A stretch of 64,000 nt of DNA from Dactylellina haptotyla (lineage: Eukaryota > Ascomycota > Orbiliomycetes > Orbiliales > Orbiliaceae), in assembly GCA_031310005.1 (NCBI GenBank), contig CM062380.1, positions 124,001 to 188,000 on the forward strand, in the 5' to 3' direction. Position numbers and translations under genes: made by a program. Below are positions 12,847 through 24,269 of the stretch, piece after piece. Under the pieces are notes generated by a model, which did not search any database, was not told where the DNA came from, and was given only the letters and a program-made list of their open reading frames with translations. Each line of letters starts with the position of its first letter. Positions within the stretch are counted from its first letter, which is position 1.

Positions 12847-15800
12847 GGGAAAAAGAAAAGGGAATAAGGAAACGAAAAAAGCACAAAACTTGGAGCGGCC
12901 TGATCAGGCATTCAAACGAGAACCTCAAGGATCATATATCAAAGCTCAGTCCATCGGTGATTATCGAATTATCTAGTTCCCATGGCCCTGTTTAGAAAAA
13001 TTGATATCTGGGTGCAGTGTCAATATTCTAGACTTTTCTCCTCAGCCCGGTTCAATCAGTGTGCCTTGGTTGGTAGCTAAACCGTTATACCGCAATCTTC
13101 TCATACGTTAAAATCTAGAGATTGGATAGAATGATACGCGACATGTTCGATCAATTGTTCAGTCCCCGTAACCTTACCACCCTAAAATAGTCAAGTAGAT
13201 TGCGTTCTATGTCAACAAGAAATCTAAGCTCATCATGGCAATCCGATCAACCTTGAGCAGGTGTAAGCTATATTCCTTCCGCCAACGTAGTTGATTTCCT
13301 AGTCTTATCGAAACTGGTTAGCGTTACGTGATCGGATGTGAACACTCCTCTATTTGTTGAAATAACTACTCGTTGAGGGAGCTGGTTTCCGGATCTATCT
13401 CTGTGCATGTATGATATTTAAAATTCTCCAAAATTTCAAATGCCGACACTAATTAAGATAGTACATAAATACTATATGATATTTGAGCTATAGTACGATT
13501 ACTGACTGGTAACATGATTCGTCGTTGCATCAATTATGTATACCTGAGCAACTATTCATTTTCATAGACCGTATTTCTTGACACCACCTTTCACATTCGA
13601 ATTTGGTGGGGTAATAAAATGTGATAGTAAGGTTTTTGGTTTTGCAAAACCAAACGCTCAGGGTGGCCAAGCTGCAAGTCATCTGTGAAGCTCGCTTAGC
13701 TTCGATGCAACTCCCTAGTTATGAATTTCCCAGCGTTCGTAACCCCACCGCTCGAGTTATTAGGACAGAGAGCCCGATATTAATGACTATCTAGCAATCG
13801 AAGAGGCTACTCAACGACTTCATTCCTTTATCCCATAGTAAGAATGTACTTTGGATCTCTCCCCAAAAAGCTGACATCTCATACATATATCTTTGTGTGC
13901 ACTGGTGGACAAATATTTACTATCCATGTCATGGATAACGAAATTAGTCTGTTAGCGTCTTACTATTGCCTCGGCGACAAAGTCGGCAAAGTGTTCTTAG
14001 CTCTTATCATGACCTAAGATTATATATGATATATCGGAAGCGGAACTGAAGAATGCGAGGTCACATCTCAAGCCGACCATCCCACGCAGAGTTCTCTACC
14101 TTATGAATCAAATCACATTTGCCTCCTAAACACTAGGCAAACGAGACGTTTCCGTCAGGTACAAAAGTGAGATCTCGGCAAAAGCATGGGCGTCATCGTC
14201 GGTTTGTGAAGGACCAGGTTTGGACCAGAATCAGCCATACTGAACCCTATCAAATCTTTGATTTCTTCTTGGTCATGAGATTCTCCAGACCCTTTCACAG
14301 CCTTCTCATCCCTAACCTAGATAGGACGTTAGGGGCTTACGACATCACTTAGCGTGGAACTCTAAAGTTTAGTGGATATCCACAACCTAAGATCCTTCGA
14401 AATTTTGGAGAACCAGGCATCTGAAAATTCTCTCCGACCAAGGAAGCATTTGACTTTCTATATCAAGAATCGGATAACATGAAATTGGCTCTATATCCTG
14501 GTACTTGCAGAAATACAGGATTGTTGGCAAGGAATGGGACAGCATGGCTTTAGAGCTGCCTTCTTAAGCCCGAACAGCTTCGTTGTCTGGTTTAACTAAG
14601 TTGGTAGCGAGCTCACTATGGGGTGAATGCTCATGTACATGTACCTGAACTACAAAACAGATGCGACGGATGTTATGCACCCCGCGCAAGTAGAGAAAAT
14701 TCATGTTCTCTTGAAAGTGTCTGAAGAAGCATGGAGAGTGAACCGAACGATAGCCAAGAAACGCCAAATAATGGCTAGCAGGGCTCGACAGATCGACTAT
14801 CAGGGCAGGACGAACCTGAAATATGGGGTAAAAAAGCCAGGCAGTAGCCGGCCTGTCACACCAGTCTCAGACTAAGTCTAATAATTGCTTTTCCTGGCAA
14901 GACCCATTGCCAAAACTGTTTTGCAGATGCTCTCCAAATTGCGCGAGAAGCTTGTCTGTGTTTAAGTAGAAGCTGGGTTGCTGATAATACCGGGAACCTG
15001 CCACTTCTACAATTCCCTGGAGGTACTTAGAAGCATCACGAAGTTTTAACCATGAACACAAGGCACTATTTTCGCATGTTTTTTTTTCAAAATTTTAGAT
15101 GACTTTATGCGTGAGGGCTTTTCCAACTCCCCGAGTCGAACAACTGTCCCGCTCGCGGGTAGTATATTCGCATAGAAATTCCTAGCGCGAGAGTCTTGTC
15201 TGAGAGCGACTTGGCCCATCAATATCTCGCCTCGCATTATTAGAAAACCGTTTTAATTCCCGACAACAACAGTTTTGGCGGGGATTGGAACGTAATATTA
15301 TTGGATCGTTAGGAACTTGTTCCATAGAAGGACAATTAGAGATTGCGATTGCTATTAGGCCAAGCCAATGGGGTGGGTGGAAACCTTGGTAGGCAGCTGA
15401 TGTGGTTCTCGGCTTCATTGAAAATTTCAATTAGTAAAAACCGGTCTGGTTCCTGGCCTCCACGAAGTCAAGTAAGGTAACTTTATTCCAACAAATTGAA
15501 AAAAAGGTAGAAAAATATTTTATGAATTGAACCGCTCTCTCTTCATACAAAAATAGAAACAAGAAAACGGATGCTGCGAGCGACGAATGAGCCAATACAA
15601 TTGTACTTTAAGAGTGCAGAGGCCTAGACTAAATTTTCGTTATGTGTCCTGTGATCATTAGCTACATCTATCTCACCATTAGTCATTACCTTGAGAATAT
15701 TCGCGTTACTTGGGCTACCCAGACTCCGTTGGTTTCTTTTGCAAAATGCAAGTACCTATGCATCTGCCTATTGCGACTGGATTGCTCTGGGGTGTTTTAG

Positions 15801-18800
15801 ATATGAAGCCGAACCGGTTAGCCACAACCAGGCTGCCGTTAGCATGGCCAATGGTCTCAGCCCACATTGCGGTTGCCAGTCGTACCCGAACGGATATATT
15901 GAAGCGGGTAGTAGGCGGTTGCGCGCAAAGTTCCCGCCCGTCGTAAGTCTTGGCTCATCGAAACATATCATCGACCTCAATCGTTTATCATGTCACAACG
16001 CATTACCCATGCAGCACCAAGTTGTTTATCTGGTCAGGCCGAGTGCCAGCGAACAGCCGTTGTCGGACGCACCGTAAAAACCTAACCTGGCCTTTCCCCT
16101 AGAGCGTCTCCTATATTATAGTTCAGACTCTTGTAAAGAGCTCTGTTATATATATTTTCTAAACTGCAGCTTGATTAAAAGGCGCTCGCGCCTTCTATAA
16201 TACCTGGCGACTTGGGCGAGCTCACCGCTGTGGGGGCTGCTGTATGCTAGCAAAAAGCTTGGGCTTTGGAGCGTTCGGTGTGGGTATATCCCACTCTCTG
16301 GGATTGGAGTGCATATCCAGTATGGGACCATGATCTTTGAAGCTTAGGATAATGAACGCTCTGGTCATTGATTGCCCCATCAAGAACTAAGTTCATTTAC
16401 ATGCCGGAATATGCAGTTGGCCTTGACTTGCATATCAGGCGATCTTACAACTTTTCTTTTGAAAACGATTCGGCTAGGTTTGGTGTTTCTGACCAATAAG
16501 AAATGCAATGCTACGTTGCCCCCGTGGATCCAGATACCGTAATACCCTCAGATATCTTCAGGTGTTCCTGCATTTGCATGAGCCATGAGAAAGCAAAAAG
16601 GATTCGAAACGAGATATTAACCGTCGATACAACGGTATACCTGGCGTCTATCCTGCCCCCCGATTCCTTTGGACTCTTGGGTGCAGATTATTATCTATCA
16701 CAGCTTTAAATTGACGCATCGAAAACAATGCTATTAATCGGCATGGAATCTCATATTAGCCGGATAATAATTTTTTCCGTTCAATATATAATTTATATAT
16801 TAATATTAGGATTTGCTTCAATTCTTCCTTGCTTCCCAGGCATTTTCTTAATTCCTCAACCCTTGGCGTTTTCTGGAAGGGTAACTCGAACCATCCCAAG
16901 CCAAATTCACGATCCACTCGCTTAAGCCTCGATAAATATCTAATGCAAACCGGCCCAAGCATGCTTCAAACCTGGCAGCAGTCTCTTCTTTCGAAACCTT
17001 GCATGAACTGACCAGTTGGAACCCTTCCCACTTCCGCTGATTCTTCAGGGTAAGGTTCGCCTTTTCACTCCGCTTCTGCCATCCTTTAGCTCCCGCGAAC
17101 ACCTTTGGACCCGGATTCCTGGGTTCACAGAGTTTAGTGTTGTAATGCAAAATTTTTCATGTACCTATGATATAGGAGCTCAAGCCTGAGACGTAAGTAC
17201 GACAGGCAGTCTGGCGACGGATATTTTGATACTGTATCCACAAATTGAGCGCGACCTTGCCTGTATTTAGTAGTTAGAAGCCATGGATATGCAATAATTA
17301 GATCATCTAACAATTCGTTTCATAATAGATATTCTAAGTGCTGAGTTTGGGTGGGCTCTTATCCCTTAGGTCTTATTATCGCAGATTTCGTCACTCATTC
17401 ACCTATTACAACTGAAACTTCGATATCTCTATGTGTGCGACGTCATGCCTCCGAAGTAGAAATCCGATATTTAACCGATCGATTTTGGTGACGCGATGGA
17501 TTGCGGTCGCGGGTAGGGCAGGTCTTCCTTACCAACCTGCAAAATGGACAATTGGTTGGGATACTATTTCTCTTGCATCCCCACTTTCTCAAGGTGTGGG
17601 AGGTTTGAGAAGAATATAAGCCGTTTTATTATTTCTTGGTTAATAATAACATCAATGTCGGTTCAATATGCACTATTGATTCTCTTCCACTCTGGTGTAT
17701 TTAATTTTAAGGACTGCGATAGCTTGCTATTTCACACCGCGTCATCCCCACTTTTGCGGCTTGGCTACATCTAGGCTAGCTCTCAATCGCAAAAAAGCGA
17801 TGGTTGGGATATCGGAAAACTGAGGTGGAGTGACTATGGTGTCTCAACACACTTTTTTTGTTACATACTAGGACATAAAAGTGCAACCGGAGGAATATCC
17901 GCTCGGGGAATACCCCGCCACGTATTCTGAATATAACATTCCGGGGCTTCTCACTGGACGCGTTAAGGACTTCTACCCGATTTGCACGGCATGTTTGAGC
18001 GCTAGTCTGTCTTTGTTTCGAATAATTCGAATATAGCGGGCTTAAAGTTAACTAGTTTCGTTGACTTCGCACCTTATTTCGGGCTTAGTTCATCGATGAA
18101 TTTCTGCTGATTAGGCATATAGCAAGAGCAAAATTAAAACCATAGCTTTGAATTCCATTTTTAAGTCAATCAAGTGGCAATTAATCGCAATTGGCCTCTT
18201 AAGTAGAACTCATACTAAAACTTTCCACGGCAGTTTGATGGAGTTAAAGGCGACAACGGTATCCTAGGTAGTATCCCTGGTCGGGCTTTTGCGCCTGCGA
18301 GTTATTGTCGCAGAGTAGACCCAATGTTGATCAATGTGTGCCTTTATCCGCAGATGGCTGCATAGAAGCCACTTTGCCATTGCCACGACTTTTCCATCTG
18401 GGTAGTTGTGCATGCACATTGTATGTGGGCCTAATTATTGAACCGTTGCAGGTCATCAATAGATATTTATATTTGAAACATGTATTTGGCGCCAAGTGGT
18501 ATATCCCGAGCCTGCATTCACGTATTCTCCCATAAATTTTATAATTCATGTAACGGGCTCAGATACGTATCAGTGGTACATTTCCAGGTGCTGGAGTTAA
18601 CTATTCGGATATTGCAAAGTAGGATACACAGTATTGATAGTAACTTGCCGAAGATGTTCCCCTAAAGGTGATGGTAGAACTCTCCTTCGGATGAATTTTA
18701 GCTCCTAGCTAGGTTTGTCAGCTTATGGAAGGGGCTTTTTTTTAACAAACCCGTCATATAGTAAAATTCTGGTACTGGATTCTATGATATTGTTAATTTG

Positions 18801-19739
18801 AGCTCTATATACTTTTAACTATTTATCCAAGTATGGCATTATAGAACAAAAAATATCTTTAATTTCTCAACATTCACCTCAGGTATCTCTCTAGGGTCTA
18901 TTACCAATATTTGGCACTATCGATGCCATCCGAAAGAGAGCGGGAGGAGCTGGACTCGAAGCTATTCGAATCAATGAGGGAGACCTCATTCATCAACTGA
19001 ACGGATACACAGGACTAAATATTAATTCTGGAATTATGCGATTCCTGAACACCGGGGCGGGATTTCGTTCAAATAATCACAATTTACGCCAAGCTTAATG
19101 GGAAACAATTATAGCTCCTGTATAGAGCTAGAATTTGCCCTTAGTAGCGTAATTTACCCTTCCCTACATATATAAATCGATATATATTTAATAGGAAGAG
19201 AGGTGATTACTGACCGAGCCGAGTTGATCTTGTAGATTATTATGAATATATCAACTTTTTAGTAGCTTACCTCGGCCTAGTAAAGATAGCGACCTGCCGG
19301 AAATAACTACAATAGGACCACCCATACACTACTTGGTTTTAGTGAGATTCTTAGAAAACTTGGATAGGCCGAGAAAATATTATCGCTGATAAACAAGACT
19401 AGAAGGACACTCTTACTTTATATTTTATATTAGGTCTTAATCCATTCTCTTCTATGGATTTTAAAGCACTTTCTACCTAACTCTTACCAGTATTTACTCA
19501 GACCACAACCCTTCTAGATTTATATAAGATTACGGGGTTAAGGATTCATTTTTTAAACTTTCTATTAAACATTTACTCGTAAATTAGACTCCTGATTGGT
19601 GATACAATATAGATAAAATACCAATATTATGCTATAAAATGTCGGTACTTTTTAAGGTCCGATTGAGGACGAGTATCAATGATAATGGCTAGTCAGTTCT
19701 AGAAAGGGGGAGCAGATATCAAATATTAAATCAGTCGGC

Positions 19740-19960
19740 TGCCTCGAGATGGTATTAATAAGATACCAGATATCCCCGTACATATCGCGCTATATTTATC
19801 AGCCAAACTCACAAGATCTTGAACTAGTAATGGCATACTCCACAACTCTGACATTCCTGGGAGTCTTAGAACTTACTGATACTATCACAAATACTGACAT
19901 AAATTCAAAGTCCTATAATAGACAGAAGACAGAAGTACTCGGTTAGATTGGTCTCGCAGG
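19740..19960 (+). mobile_element. Possible Ty1/copia LTR-retrotransposon fossil (fragment)
   Basis: A short stretch reads like the region after the reverse transcriptase of Ty1/copia elements, where the family has a conserved 'DLGLVYSS' stretch followed by the RNase H start; here SQDLELV, TLTFLGV and TDINSKS occur in that order. The surroundings are AT-rich and have no long frame, so this is a broken, probably old copy with many breaks. I saw no long terminal repeats. The resemblance is short and could be coincidence. Confidence 0.22.
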
Positions 19961-22700
19961 GGGTTAGATTAGAATATCGAACAGCTTGTACTGACAATAC
20001 CACTACTATAAAAACATTTGCAAATGCTTTATATGTACAAGAATAATTAATTGGAAAAATAATCGTTATCAACCTAAGCTTGTCTTCTTTAGCTAGAACT
20101 ATCAATTACGATAGAGTAAAAACTACACGGCATCGTGCATCTAGAGCGCGGCTTTGGGTCCCTGCAATGAAGATCTGAAGCTAATTCTTGGGACCACAAA
20201 GACGGAGGAATGCCCCGGTTGCGATCAAGTTCCTTAGTAAGTAAGATCGTCTAGCTCTGAATAAGTATCTTCAGAATCGTTGATCCAAGACTCGTCTCAA
20301 GTCATGAACCTCCCTGACTCGTTTCTTAACTATAACAAGTGTGTTGGAATACATATTCCAACACAACATCAACTTGACGTAATATTATTTGAATCTCGGC
20401 AGGAATTGGTGCACTCGGAAACCAACCCCCAGGATATCTCGCATAAGCATACCATATGGCACAGTTTGGGGATCGCACTGGTTAAATTGCGTCTCTAACT
20501 CTCGTGACATACTAGGGTTTTTGTTGTGCCCGATTTCGTATTACAGGGTAGAAATCTGATGATACTTGCTAGATTGTGCACAGCCTTCCGCCAATCCAGT
20601 AACATTGTACCCAAGTTATTGAGGCTGAGTATCACATTCCGCCACCAGCCTGTAGCTATATAAGTCTGGAGAGTGCGGCAAAGTGGAGTGAAACTACGAA
20701 GTCCTGTCGAAGGAATAGTCTTGGCTTCTCTATATAGTCTGCTCACCTAATCATTCGGCTTCTCAGATATATGAACCACCGTTTATTTAAAAACAGTTTG
20801 GTATTCAAGTTCTCTACATATTGATCAGGAATCTGTGAGGACGAACCTTAGTAGTTTTATCAGAGAATGATATGTACTAATGAATTCAAGGTATGGAAAA
20901 TTTCCTACTGTCCCCTGCATAAAATCCTGATTTAGGCCTAATACATCGTGACACGGCTGATTCCGAGGCGATATATATGGCTTTCTCCCCACACAAACCT
21001 TCTCTCCAAGATCACCTAGAATCGAAAGATCATTTATATTGTATCACTGTGCTTCGAAAATCACCACAAAAAAAAAAGCGGGGGAGGGTGAAAGCATTCG
21101 TACCTAGGGTGCCACAACTCTTGCTATTGCTACTATTCTGATCAAAAAATTGCTTTAGTCGCAGCTGTGCAGCATGAGGCAAAGTCTATGGTCAGCAGAT
21201 CTTCTTTCTGCATAATCAGTTGGGGCTGTCGCGCCAGAGGTTGTTGAGCTGTCCAATTCTCTGCGCCTCACGCGATAGAATCAGTCAGCATTCAAGGCTC
21301 GATACGAGTGAATTTCCTGATGGTGATAAATATATGTAAAGCTTTTCAACCGTTAAATAGACTACCTGTTGTGTTCTCCTAGATTCTCGGGTTGATCAAG
21401 ATATATAGTCTATCTAATTTGTTCATTACCAACTTACCAAACTAGATATTGAGATTGAATAGTGAAAATCTGTTCCAAGACCGACCACTAGGTATGGATA
21501 GATAATAGCTTGAAGTATATGTCTTGTTGTTGAATACCAAACCTATAAATGCGCAATAATCAGCGGCGCGGTGTTAGTAGGGGACTGTGGCCCGAATTTG
21601 ACCTTGCAATGTGCCCAAGGCTAGGTTTCAGGCTATCTAGCTGCAGTCGGTAAGCCAGTGTGACCGAGCGAGACCATTTATATCATTATATAGTATTAGT
21701 CGGACGTCGGACCGTTTGAATCCTTCGCGTTGCATTCTACTGGGATGCTGTTGATAGAAAAGCTCGATAGGGTTATACCTAATACCTCTGTATGGAGGAT
21801 TTAAGCCTAGCCTTATTCTAAGAAGATTTGCGGCCGATAATTTGAAGATTGACTTAAACTTAACATAAAAAGCTTATGTAAAGGAATTTCCTTTGCCTTC
21901 CGCCTAAGTAAACACACTAGGCATTTACCTAGGGTTGTTTATTTGAAAAGAAAAGAACATATACAAGGATTTCAAAGGTCGTTCGACCATCGAATATGTA
22001 TATCATGGTAAATAACCTCCACCCTCCTTCATCTTGCGTTGGGGCCGATCTTCTGACTGGTGAGCTTTCTCATACTAAATTCACTAGACCAGGATCCGAC
22101 TCCTAGCCATGGGTGATTCGTACCACCCCACTCCTGGTCCTGTACGATACCGATAAGGCGTCGTGGCCCAGGGTTTCCGCGTGTCTATTTGTGGACAGTT
22201 CTATTTTCTAATGGTTAGGCTTGCAAGAGAGTGGCGGGAAACAATATGCTGGTATTTAACAGCGGAACCATTCTATTGCCAGGTTTTCCTGGCCTCTTTT
22301 ACAAATCCGCAGCACAGTACTATTCTAGATTTCTCGAGAAAGAGATTTTTTGGAATTGAGATAACTAATATTTAGTTCTAGACTCTGTCATCTGTAAGAG
22401 GGTAAAGCTTTCAAAGGTCCGAACTTTCGCAAGGTCCACAACAAATTCTGAATTTGGAATCACGGGTAGAACGGGGCTAAATCTGGCACAGGGGGAGGTG
22501 GAGCCGCAACCTTGTCCAATGACAGTTTGTGCTCCAACGGCCAAACCAATCAAAAAGCATGGGAGAAATGAGCATGTACCAAGTGCCTCGAGTGACCAGG
22601 AGTTGTCTACATGAGACGTGATAGTGCGAAGAAAAATAGAAGATATTAGAAATACCGCCTCTTTTTTCTCACAGCATACGTAAATACTGTTGGTTCATCC

Positions 22701-23620
22701 AATAGCCTCGTTTACCACCAGGCCCGTTTACTTGACACCCACGTTTATTTTTATCTTTCCTGATATTTTCGCGTTACTGAATGCCTGTCTTTACCTTGAG
22801 AGTGTCCAGCAGGCTGTTCAGTTTGCGGGCCAGCTTTGGGGCGGAGCCGATGTGTGCGCAGTTCATACCTCGCGGCTACGATGACGATGGCCGTGTTGTC
22901 AAAAGGTGGCAGGTGTGATACTTGCGAGGTTTTGGGGGGTGAGACTCCCCACCAATTCAAACAAAGCCGCTTTTCTCCTACCGGCATCCAACTTTCCACG
23001 TTGCGTGGTTTGAAGATATCCCAAATAGTCCACAGACGCCCAACCCGAAACTCCTAAGCTGTTGGGTCCAATTTTATGTATTTTATTTTTTCTCCCTCGC
23101 CGTTTGCTTGGAGGACGGGCAACTTCGGGTCTTGGTCACATTTGGAGAACACTTATTTATGCAGTTGGATGATTACAAGACTCGCCAAGATGACAAACTC
23201 GAACACAGCAAGCCCCTACGGAATCTGGCTCTGGAAGTAGTGTTGTGATTTCGATGAAGTATCCAACAGGTATTCAAAAGGTTGAAATACATGTAACGTT
23301 GCTTTGCTTCTGCCTGGTCGGCGTGTTTACCAAGTACCTCGTGTATAGCGCGAGGTTTCGGTTTTAGGACCCTGCTCTTGAGAAAATTAGCTTGATACTT
23401 ACCAAGTATCTCTGCCTACACCTGTCACCTACAATCTCAGTGTTCGATCTGGCAGCCGATATTCAAAAGCTCTGGTTCTTTTTTTTTTTTTTCTTTCTTT
23501 CTTGATTGACGGGCGGGCCTGCATTGCGTTTCTCAGTGGGATTGCTCATCGCAGCCGAAATCACGTTGGCGCAAAACGCAGAGTGCCCAATTTTGTAACT
23601 GGAAGCGTCAGCCTCGTTCG
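22701..23620. other. Intergenic between the AT-rich island and the possible secreted-protein gene
   Basis: Composition returns to ordinary levels. It contains a 14-base T run at 23479-23492 and short frames without recognisable domains. No gene is supported. Confidence 0.45.
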
Positions 23621-23672
23621 TTACTCATTTGGCATAACTGGGCTGGTAAATATATTAGCACTGCCCGGCCCT

Positions 23673-23948
23673 CTAGTTCGAATAAATACATCTTGAGAAG
23701 GTCCCCCGGTTGAAATCTATTTTCTGGTCGAAAATAGATGGTCTGACATAAGGAAAGACCCGATCGTGCCCCTTCTTGATTACCTCCAAAGCTAACGGCT
23801 TCTCGTCCTCTGTTATATAACTTTTCGTTGGTGTACTTTGTGTTGTCGTGTGGTCAGATGCCTTTCCTTCGCAGCTCTGAGCAATATTAAGAAACAACAG
23901 CAGCACAACCCGTCGACCAGGATCTCGCTCTGGTGTACTGAATCCCAT
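23673..23948 (-). CDS. Possible small secreted protein (91 aa)
   Basis: An ATG at 23948 opens a 91-residue frame: MGFSTPERDPGRR, a hydrophobic VVLLLFLNIAQSC stretch that could be a signal peptide, then a polar Thr/Lys region and a segment with GHDRVFPYVRPS near the middle of the second half. Only two cysteines are present. An alternative end uses a 52-base intron (23689-23638, donor GTATTT, branch GTGCTAAT, acceptor CCCAG) and stops at 23621-23623, replacing the last residues by FMPNE. The start lies 321 bases from the start of the zinc-finger gene on the other strand and about 1 kb from the AT-rich island, a setting where fungal effector-like genes often sit. No family was recognised, and the frame is short enough to be chance. 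Confidence 0.3.
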   Translation of the reverse strand: MGFSTPERDPGRRVVLLLFLNIAQSCEGKASDHTTTQSTPTKSYITEDEKPLALEVIKKGHDRVFPYVRPSIFDQKIDFNRGTFSRCIYSN

Positions 23949-24269
23949 GGACCGAAAACTAGGCAATCCCTAGGCATCAACTTGCAGAAGGCTTCCTCGC
24001 GAGCTCTAACCTTTATCTAAATAAAATAAATAGAAATAAAAAACAAAATAAAATAAATAAAACAACATAAAGCAAACCAGGACGAGAGGAACAACCCGAG
24101 GACCGCAGTAAGACTATCGAATTAAAAAAAGGGACTGCGAAGCAATACAAAGACTATCCGAAATCCTAGGCGGGAGAGAGAACGAAAATAAACCAGCTAT
24201 CGAGAAAAAGGCACGACCTCCGAAATTGAACCTGAGAGGAAACCCGTTCGCCCTGGGTATATCCTCAAG

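Larger units (their letters stand above)
12500..22700. other. AT-rich, gene-poor island with decayed sequence
   Basis: By eye this stretch is richer in A+T and in TA steps than the flanks, most strongly about 18.7-20.1 kb and 21.3-22.0 kb. It has no long open frame; most frames are broken within 70 codons. That pattern fits old repeats altered by repeat-induced point mutation, a process specific to filamentous fungi. A few less degraded patches remain (15.7-16.1 kb, 16.85-17.15 kb, 18.90-19.09 kb). I could not define element ends, long terminal repeats or target-site duplications by reading. The boundaries are approximate. Confidence 0.55.

Noticed and set aside
12500-22700. Intact transposon with terminal repeats
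   Set aside because: I found no pair of terminal repeats or long transposase or polymerase frame by reading.
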